Both the position numbers and the translations under genes were made by a program. From Mesostigma viride (lineage: Eukaryota; Streptophyta; Mesostigmatophyceae; Mesostigmatales; Mesostigmataceae), in NCBI GenBank assembly GCA_009746045.1, contig RPFO01000167.1, forward strand, positions 911,431 through 975,430: a DNA stretch of 64,000 bases, written 5' to 3'. This document shows, piece by piece, positions 48,386 to 55,641 of this stretch; within the stretch, counting starts at the first letter, position 1, and the number at the start of each line of letters is the position of its first letter. The notes beneath the pieces were generated by a model. The model made no database searches and was not told the origin of the DNA. It was given only the letters and a program-made list of their open reading frames with translations.

Positions 48386-50380
48386 CTATCCGAGCCAGTA
48401 CCCCTCCATGACCAGTTGGCGGATGGGGCGGTCTCCGAACCCTCGAACGGTTTCGACTTTTTGTACAGCCTTCTGCACTTCCTTTATGTCCTCTACCGTC
48501 GCCTCTGATTTCTTACCTCTCGTCATCGCACTTTTCATCATCTGGGCGATCGCCTTCAGATCGTCCGAGTGGATGTCCAGGTTCTCTTTCAGAGCGTGCC
48601 CCGCGCTCACGAACGCCGTTTTGGCGAACTCCATGGACACCTTGAGAAGTTTCAGTCCCTTCTCCCTGACGTATTTCGACACCTGCTCCCCCCTCGTGAG
48701 CGGGCACGCGATCGGAAGTTCGCGCAGGCCGGCTTTCATCCAGGCGGGGCGGTTGTGCACCTTGCTCATGAGACGGCAGTCGATGGCCGCCTCGCGCAGT
48801 TTCTCCATGTACTTGGTGACGCCCTCGCTCGCGTGTTCCTTCATCGCCCGTTCCATCACGCGCTGGTCCACGCCGTCGATGGTGAGGTACCTGTGAACCG
48901 TGACCGTCCACTTCTTTTTGTCCAGCTGCAAATGGCTGCAGTGCCTTACGGCGCGCGCGATGGCCTGGCGCTCGGAGTTGACGTCCAGCAGCGGCTCCAT
49001 GATGTGGATATGGCGGACGCTCTTCAAGTCGAGCCCCTCGTTAAACCGTTTACGCGCCAGGATGACGTGCAGGTACTCCCCGTTGGCGTTGCGCTCGTCG
49101 TTGAAGACGGACAGCACGCGTCGAAGGGCTTCGTCCGTCACGGGCATCGAGTCCGATCCCAAAAGGGCGTACCTCTTCGCCGCCGACGCGGGGAACTCCC
49201 CGCGCAGGGACAGGGGGGCATACCCCTCGGCGTCGAGCACGTTCGCGACGTACTTTATGCCGTGGGCGTTGAAGGCGCTGTAGAGGTACTGTTTCTCGTC
49301 GGCGTGCTTCGTGATCTCGCTCACGATGCACGCGATCTTGGGGGAGATCGTGTCCAGGTGTTTCTTCACGTAGCTCGGCGCCATCCGGAGCATGCTGAGG
49401 GAGTTCGAGTACCGCCTCGGCTCGTAGAGGTACCGTTCGCGGTTCGTGACATTTTCCCGGCCCTCTTTCACCCGTTTCCTCACGGCGGCCGCCTGGTCCT
49501 CGCTCATGGGTATCCAGTGCAGTTTGTCCGGCTCTCGCGTCGGGTATACGGACTCGTCGCCCGCGTAGTCTACGAAGGAACACAGGCCCTTGAAGGCGTC
49601 GAGGGGCGAGTCGGGGAACACCGGCTTGCCCCGGATCATCGTAAGCAGGCGGTGGATCTCCTCTTCGTTGCGGCCGGGGGTGGCGCTAAGGATGACCATG
49701 TACAGCCCCTGCGTGTGCGGGTTCGGTTTCTCGAGGAATTCCATGAGGGTCGTGTACTCCCTGGCCTGGCCGGAGGGGGGCGAGAAGAGGTTCTGGACTT
49801 CGTCCATGATGAGGACGGAGTTGCGAAGGAGGTTCTTGTTGGCCCGCTTCTTGTCCTTCAGCCCGCGGTATAGGTCTAGGAGGTGCGTTAGTTGGCTGAA
49901 CGTCATGATGCGGTTCTCAACGACGCGTTTCGCGATCATGCGTACGGCCTGCTCCTTGGTCATGCCCTGAAACCTCGGGAACATGGACGCGCAGTTTCCG
50001 TACCCCGCGATGGTGTTGTTGACGGCGTTCTCGCGGCTCGTGGCCAGGAAGATGTTCTTGCTGGTGTCCCAGAACGCGTCTATGGCACCTAGCACGGTGC
50101 ACGTCTTCCCAGACCCCGTGGAGTGCCACGCCAGGAAGCCTCGGTGCCGGGACCCTCGCTGGGCCACGCCGCGGAGGTACATGTTCATCACCGCCTGCTG
50201 AGGCGCCTGCTTCATGTCCGCGGGTTTGTGGGAGCAGGAGTTCTTGCCCACCGCGCGGTGGTCGGGCGGTTTCTCGCCCCATATTCGGCCCTCGAAGTAG
50301 TTCTGGATGTAGGTCTGCGTGTCGGAGACCCGCGCGGTCTCTGCGTCAGGCCATTTCGCAGGGAGGGGGTGCGGTTTCAT
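48386..50380 (-). CDS. SF2 helicase, D6/D11 (VETF/NPH-I) type
   Basis: 664 aa. Walker A WHSTGSGKT (residues 85-93), Walker B LIMDEVQ (190-196), motif III LSATPG (231-236), motif V FNEGLDLKSV (446-455) and motif VI QAIARAVRHCSH (472-483). The DExQ rather than DEAD box and the QxxxRxxRxCSH box are those of the D6/D11-like ATPases of nucleocytoplasmic DNA viruses, which act in viral transcription (early transcription factor or termination). It could also be a virion-packaged helicase of unknown role. The length fits the family. It is divergent from the surface protein at 50,443 by 62 bp. Confidence 0.9.
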   Translation of the reverse strand: MKPHPLPAKWPDAETARVSDTQTYIQNYFEGRIWGEKPPDHRAVGKNSCSHKPADMKQAPQQAVMNMYLRGVAQRGSRHRGFLAWHSTGSGKTCTVLGAIDAFWDTSKNIFLATSRENAVNNTIAGYGNCASMFPRFQGMTKEQAVRMIAKRVVENRIMTFSQLTHLLDLYRGLKDKKRANKNLLRNSVLIMDEVQNLFSPPSGQAREYTTLMEFLEKPNPHTQGLYMVILSATPGRNEEEIHRLLTMIRGKPVFPDSPLDAFKGLCSFVDYAGDESVYPTREPDKLHWIPMSEDQAAAVRKRVKEGRENVTNRERYLYEPRRYSNSLSMLRMAPSYVKKHLDTISPKIACIVSEITKHADEKQYLYSAFNAHGIKYVANVLDAEGYAPLSLRGEFPASAAKRYALLGSDSMPVTDEALRRVLSVFNDERNANGEYLHVILARKRFNEGLDLKSVRHIHIMEPLLDVNSERQAIARAVRHCSHLQLDKKKWTVTVHRYLTIDGVDQRVMERAMKEHASEGVTKYMEKLREAAIDCRLMSKVHNRPAWMKAGLRELPIACPLTRGEQVSKYVREKGLKLLKVSMEFAKTAFVSAGHALKENLDIHSDDLKAIAQMMKSAMTRGKKSEATVEDIKEVQKAVQKVETVRGFGDRPIRQLVMEGYWLG

Positions 50381-50442
50381 AGGCGCGTGTCGATTATCTA
50401 TAACACGGCATTAATTTCGGGAGTGTTACTAATAGGAATCCC

Positions 50443-53400
50443 ATGTCCAGCACGAACCCGCAGGTAATAGCGACCGCGAAACAGGAGCTCGCGGCGGCGT
50501 GGAGAAACGGGGACGTGATGAACGCACTGTCGCGATTCGTGTTTTGGACCAACCCCGCGGGGCCCAACTTGAGCCCCGTGGCGCTCACGAACGCGGTGGA
50601 CGCCGACGCGTCTATCGGGATCTTTGCGGGGGTCATTCACCAGAGGTGGTCGCAGTTGAAAGCGTACGATCCGTACCCGCTTCTTCGCAAGCAGTTCGAC
50701 AAACCGATCGCGATCGAGAAGCTGAAGAAGCTGTTCTTCACGGACCAGAAGACGTTCGAAGCGATGATGCTTTTACAGGTGGTGATGAACTACGCGCAGA
50801 CCATGTCCGTGGCCGACCTCGACAAACTCGTGGACCCCGTGTTCCGCCGCGACAGGTGCGTGGCGTACTTGGTCGCCAACTCTGGTGCGAACTACGACAC
50901 GATGGCGTCCGTCTGCAAACAGACGCACACGTTTCAGGACGACGCGGACATCGAGAAGTGGAAGACGTGGCACCTTCAAAACTCGACCCGGCCTGCCGCG
51001 CCTACCACGGGGGGGAAACCGTGGGGCATTGAGAACAAGACCGCCTGGAGTCTGATCGAGGCGATCCCCGCCACGGGGGCGCTGAACATGACGCCGGCGG
51101 GGTGGACGGGTATGTCGGCGGACAACAAGACGCTGCAGGAGTGCGCGGACATCTGCGACAAGGACAACGCGAAGTGCGCCGGGTTCACGTGGAAGCCGAA
51201 CTACAACAACCCGACGACGCAGTCGAACCCGAACAGCTCCAAGGGGTCGTGTTTCTTCAAGTCCGACGTGACGTCCCAGACGTTTCCGAGTTCGAACGTG
51301 TTCCGCACGCTGACGAACCCGAACTTCCGAAACCCCGCGACCACGTCCACGGCCACCAACAATCTCACGCCGGCGCAACAGGCCTCTTTGGCCGCGCTGC
51401 AGTCCTCCCTCGGCGCCATGGCGGCCGCGCTGAGCTCCGCGGGGACCACCGCGGCACAGCCGCCTCCCGTAATGTACGCGACAAACGCAGATCGGATGGC
51501 GGTGGTGATGAAGACGTTCGAGCTTCAAATGACAACAGAGTTTCCGGTCTCGAACAAGAGCAACAGAAAGAACGGGCCTTGGAAAGGAAGTGAAATCCTG
51601 AACTACTTGCGAAAAAGCAAGTACCCTGCCAGTCTGACAGACTTATACGTTCCTAAGGGTTCTGCGTTTGTAACGGATTGGAAAGCTTCAGGCGCCACGG
51701 GGGACACCCCCACCCAATTCACTGTTCAATGGAGGAGTTCCGATCACAATTTCCTGTACGAATGCACGGTCACATCCATCCCTGCCGGAGCGTATCCCTT
51801 GCCAACTTCTCAACAGGCGACGGTCAACGCGCTCCAGGGGGCGCTGGCCGGGATGTCGACGGCGATGGCGACGGCGGGCACGACCACGACGACCGCAAAC
51901 ACGAGCACTACCACGAACACAACCTCCACGGCCGAGGCCCAGCCGAGCTTGCCTTCTTACGCGGAGATCGCCTCCGTGTTCACGTACGAACGCGTGCACG
52001 AGGCGCTGGCCATGGAGAACAAACGCGCCCTCGCTGGCCAGTGGAACGAGCAGGAGATGGCCGCGCGCATCCCCCTTTCTCGTCGGCGCGAGATCGTGGC
52101 GTCGAGCCTGTTCCTCCGTCTCGGGCGAGGTTCTCCGGTCAACGATCTCGACGTGTACTCGGTCTCCCGGAACTACCTCACGCCGTCCGTGTTGGGACAG
52201 ATCTTGCAATGGGGCGGTCTCATCCAGGCCTGGAAGGACAGGGACGTTCTGGGCGCTCTGACCCTCGAGAACTTCCTTTCTTCCACGTGGCAGCGGGACA
52301 TGCAGGGCGTGGCCGCGGACGGCGTCGTCCAGCTCTGGCCCATCAAGCTGACCTACGACGCCAAGACTTCCGGGACTTTTTCCAGCGGGGCCGCCATGAG
52401 CATGATCAACGGGTATCTGGCGGGTGGCGCTCCGTACGAGGACCGTGCCCGGGCTAGGGCTCTGGCCATCGGTTTGCAATACAGTCCGATCCTTCTGCCA
52501 CCTCCGCCCATGCAGACGACCACGACCACCACCAACACCACATCGAACTCGGGTACGACCGCTGGCACCACTGCGCCATCGTACGCCGCTTCCTTCACGG
52601 CGGCGGCGGGGGAGATCGCTGACAGGTGGGCGGCAGGGGACGCGAGCGCAGCGCTCCAGGCCCATTACAAGAACGCGACGGAGAATCCCAACACCAAGGG
52701 CGACCCCGGCAGGTTGATGGACGAGCTGTTACAGCGCGTGTCCCTCGCGACGGCCGCGAAGACGGTGGAGGACAAGTGGGATTCCGTCCGTTCGCTGGAC
52801 GCCAAGTATTTCGCGACGGCGTTCCCGAAGAGCGCGGTCCTGTCCGCGGCCAATAAGCTGTACTGGGTGGACAGGAACCCCGTGGACGCGATGTACGTCC
52901 TGAACGCGGGCATGGCGCGCGCGGGGACGGTGACCGAGTCGGAGGCGAATAACCTCGCGGACCCGACGTTTCGCCGCGACCAGGCCGTTCTTAAGATGGC
53001 GCCCGCAAACGCGGAGTCCAGGGCGCGGTGGAAACAGATCGCGATCGGGTCGAAGACGTTCGTAGACGACGCGGACGCCGAGACGTGGCTCAGGAACGAG
53101 GCGCAGTCCATTCGATATCACGGTCGAATCCGGACGTCGAAACCCTCGCAGGATTGGGGCGTAGTGCAGAAGGTGACGTGGGGCAGTAAGAATCCTGAGT
53201 TCAACGTGGTGCCTAGGGGTCAGAGTGCCAACTCTTTGTCCGGCGTCACGTTGAGCGCGTGCGCGGACGCGTGCGCCAAAGACAACGCCAAGTGCGCGGG
53301 GTTCACTTTCCGCCCGATGCCTGTGGGGGGCACTACGGGGAACTGCTGGTTCAAGTCGAACGTGACGACGAACGCGGTCGACAGCTCGAGTTTGTTCCTG

Positions 53401-54005
53401 ACGTTCACGAACCCCGACTTTGGAAAGGCGGAGGAGGACGTGGTGGCCACGCCGGCGCAAGGACAAACGACCGCGTCGGGCGGGAGTACTGCAACAGGAG
53501 GAGATGGCGGTACCACTTCGGGCGGTGCTGCGACAGGGGGGAACACGGGAGGGACAGGCGGGTCTGCGACAGGGGGTACTACGGCAGATGCAGGCGGGGC
53601 TGCGACAGGGGGAACACGGGAGGGACAGGCGGGGCTGCGACAGGGGGTACTACGGCAGATGCAGGCGGGGCTGCGACAGGGGGGACTACGGGAGGGACAG
53701 GCGGGGCTGCGACAGGCGGAACTACGGGAGGGGCAGGCGGTGCTACGACAGGGGGCACTTCGGGAGGTACAGGCGGGGCTACGACAGGTGGCACTTCGGG
53801 AGGGACAGACGGGTCTACGACAGGTGGCACTACGGGAGGGACAGATGGGGCTGCGACCGGAGGGGGCACTACGGGAGGGACATCCTGGACCACGACCGCG
53901 CTTTCGGGCGACGAGTGGACAGACGCGGAGAAGAAAAACGCGATCATCATCGGCTCCGTCGCCGGTGGGGTCGTCCTGCTGCTTCTGCTCCTTGCGTTCA
54001 AATAA
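50443..54005 (+). CDS. Surface protein with two PAN-like modules and TM tail, one frameshift
   Basis: About 1187 aa once a single G is restored in a run of five G at 53,608-53,612 (a sister repeat at 53,536-53,541 has six). Two homologous halves each contain an ADPxFRRD segment followed by a PAN/apple-like module: CADICDKDNAKCAGFTW...C near residues 228-270, and CADACAKDNAKCAGFTF...C near 940-980. A Thr-rich linker joins the halves. Then come a Gly/Thr repeat stalk and a C-terminal transmembrane helix (AIIIGSVAGGVVLLLLLLAF). PAN modules bind glycans or proteins, so a virion attachment or adhesion role is plausible. The frame as given ends in an unrelated tail at 54,051, which I reject. Confidence 0.75.
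53490..53880 (+). repeat. Gly/Thr-coding repeats (ACAGGGGG units)
   Basis: Direct repeats of 15-45 bp encode GGTTGGTGGAATGG-type peptide. G-runs of four to six are frequent, and the frameshift lies in one of them. Confidence 0.8.
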
Positions 54006-54283
54006 TGTGGCGATACTGTACAAGCGAAATGGGGCTGATTCTGCCCTCTGAATCCCTCGCGAGGGGAGTGTCCCCCTTGGTCCAGTCGAACACGTCCTTG
54101 GCGTCCACCACGACTCTAACGCGCGGACTCACAGAGGACGAGGTGTTACGAAGGGCCCATTACGAGAACAAAAACGCCACCCCGTGGATCCTCGCGGGGG
54201 GCGCGGTCTTCTTCGCGGTCGTTAGTGCCGCGATCGTGTATTGGTACGTCCGTTCGAGACCGCCGGCTGTGCTCGTCGAATAG
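54005..54283 (+). CDS. Small tail-anchored protein 1, 92 aa
   Basis: The ATG overlaps the preceding stop (TAATG). A central TLTRGLTEDEVLRRA motif precedes a hydrophobic helix (ILAGGAVFFAVVSAAIVYWY) and a short basic tail. The motif is shared with the next gene, so the two are paralogues. A later Met at 54,029 is an alternative start. Likely a virion membrane protein. Confidence 0.7.
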   Translation: MWRYCTSEMGLILPSESLARGVSPLVQSNTSLASTTTLTRGLTEDEVLRRAHYENKNATPWILAGGAVFFAVVSAAIVYWYVRSRPPAVLVE

Positions 54284-54332
54284 GCTGAGTTTATTGCAAG
54301 AATATTATCTTCTGGCGCTATTGACAGGCATC

Positions 54333-54647
54333 ATGTATAACGGGAGCAGCACCATCACCCGCGGATTGAGCGAAGACGAGGTGCGTCGTCGAGCGAGGAG
54401 GAACATGCGCGAACAATCCGCGGGTATCGGCGCGATGGGATGGGTCGTGGCGTTCGCGGCGATCGCACTAGTGGTGTACCTGCTTATGTCTCCTTCGACC
54501 AAGGCAGAATCTTCGAACCCAGAGGGCGATATGAACCGTTTCATCAGCGGGTCCGAAACCTTCTCCTCTTCCGCCGCGCCTGCCGCACCCGTGTCCCGAC
54601 CAGCCCCGTCTTCCTTCGAGGCTGATTTCGCGAGCTTTATGAACTGA
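54333..54647 (+). CDS. Small membrane protein 2, 104 aa
   Basis: Begins MYNGSSTITRGLSEDEVRRRAR, matching the TRGLTEDEVLRRA of the preceding gene. One hydrophobic helix (about residues 35-55) is followed by a Ser/Pro/Ala-rich tail. Function unknown. It is tandem with the three neighbours on the same strand. Confidence 0.7.
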   Translation: MYNGSSTITRGLSEDEVRRRARRNMREQSAGIGAMGWVVAFAAIALVVYLLMSPSTKAESSNPEGDMNRFISGSETFSSSAAPAAPVSRPAPSSFEADFASFMN

Positions 54648-54683
54648 ATCGTCCGTGAAAGTTAACGGCGGATAGAATAAACA

Positions 54684-55154
54684 ATGGCGTTCGCGTCGGC
54701 GGCCAACATGATGCGAGCGATGGGGAACTCTGTCGCTCGTCTCGCGACGGGGGTGCGCGGAATCACGAAGACTGCGGTTACGGGGGTCCGAGAAGCGGAT
54801 GGTCTGGCGAGCGTGGGTAGGGCGGCCAAACAAGGCGCCAGCGGCGCACGACTTGCGGACGACGCGGTCGCCGCCGAACGCGCGGGGGCCGGCGTCGGTC
54901 TTAAGGCGACCCAAGCAGGCGAGTCCTCTAAACTTCTGGATGTCGCCTCCGTCGGCGGCGAGCTCCTGGTCACGGGCGTCCTGTCCGCTGGCGGACTTTC
55001 GTTAGGATCCAAGGTGTTTGCTTCGGAAGAGGGATCGGCCGACAAGCCCGTCGATGAATCGCGAAAAGGCGCGGGCGTCATGCTCACGATCCTGATATTT
55101 ATGATTTGTTTGATAATGGCATGGTTTGTGTATCGTCGAATGAGTAAAAAATGA
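54684..55154 (+). CDS. Tail-anchored protein 3, 156 aa
   Basis: An Ala/Gly-rich soluble part contains GELLVTGVLSAGGLSLGSKV, followed by a C-terminal transmembrane helix (MLTILIFMICLIMAWFVY) and RRMSKK. An AGAATAAACA stretch lies just before the ATG. The soluble part resembles the next protein (VGGSFLTAGGFLVFDKL). Confidence 0.7.
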   Translation: MAFASAANMMRAMGNSVARLATGVRGITKTAVTGVREADGLASVGRAAKQGASGARLADDAVAAERAGAGVGLKATQAGESSKLLDVASVGGELLVTGVLSAGGLSLGSKVFASEEGSADKPVDESRKGAGVMLTILIFMICLIMAWFVYRRMSKK

Positions 55155-55182
55155 TCTTGTTTAATATAAAATATATATTTCG

Positions 55183-55641
55183 ATGCCAGGAGCATGGTCA
55201 GTCAGAAGGAAAGCCGTTGCATTTGACATTCCCAGCGGAACCAAAAAAAAGGCAGCTAGCACGGACACGCCCGCACAAACTTCCAGCGAGCTGGCACGGG
55301 ACCAACACATGAAAACTGAACTGACGACTCCGAACTCCTCGAGCAACGCAGACGCCGCCGCCGCGGCTTCGATGTCATGGAGCGAAAGGGCCAAGACTTT
55401 CGCGTCGAACGCGGCCAAATCGGTCGGCGGCTCTTTCCTTACCGCAGGGGGCTTCTTGGTCTTTGACAAGCTGGCGGGGGCTTTTGGAGGATCTTCCTCG
55501 ACATCCGAGGGGGATGGTAGTACCGAAAAGGAGTCGAAAGCACAGCGAATCATGGGAGGCGTTTTATTGATCATTGTCTTAATCGTCCTGACGTTCCTTT
55601 TTTACAAGATATTCAGTCGCTCTCCGGCCAAACCTACTTGA
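55183..55641 (+). CDS. Tail-anchored protein 4, 152 aa
   Basis: A soluble Ala/Ser/Thr-rich part with a GGSFLTAGGFLVFDKLAG segment precedes a C-terminal helix (IMGGVLLIIVLIVLTFLFY) and a short basic tail. It shares layout and a Gly-rich motif with the gene at 54,684. A TATATAT box lies 5-10 bp before the ATG. The 3' end overlaps the reductase gene by 8 bp. Confidence 0.7.
   Translation: MPGAWSVRRKAVAFDIPSGTKKKAASTDTPAQTSSELARDQHMKTELTTPNSSSNADAAAAASMSWSERAKTFASNAAKSVGGSFLTAGGFLVFDKLAGAFGGSSSTSEGDGSTEKESKAQRIMGGVLLIIVLIVLTFLFYKIFSRSPAKPT

Noticed and set aside
53420-54051. Arg/Gln-rich C-terminus of the PAN protein ending at 54,051
   Set aside because: It is the out-of-frame reading of the Gly/Thr repeat. 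Restoring one G gives a stalk and a transmembrane anchor.
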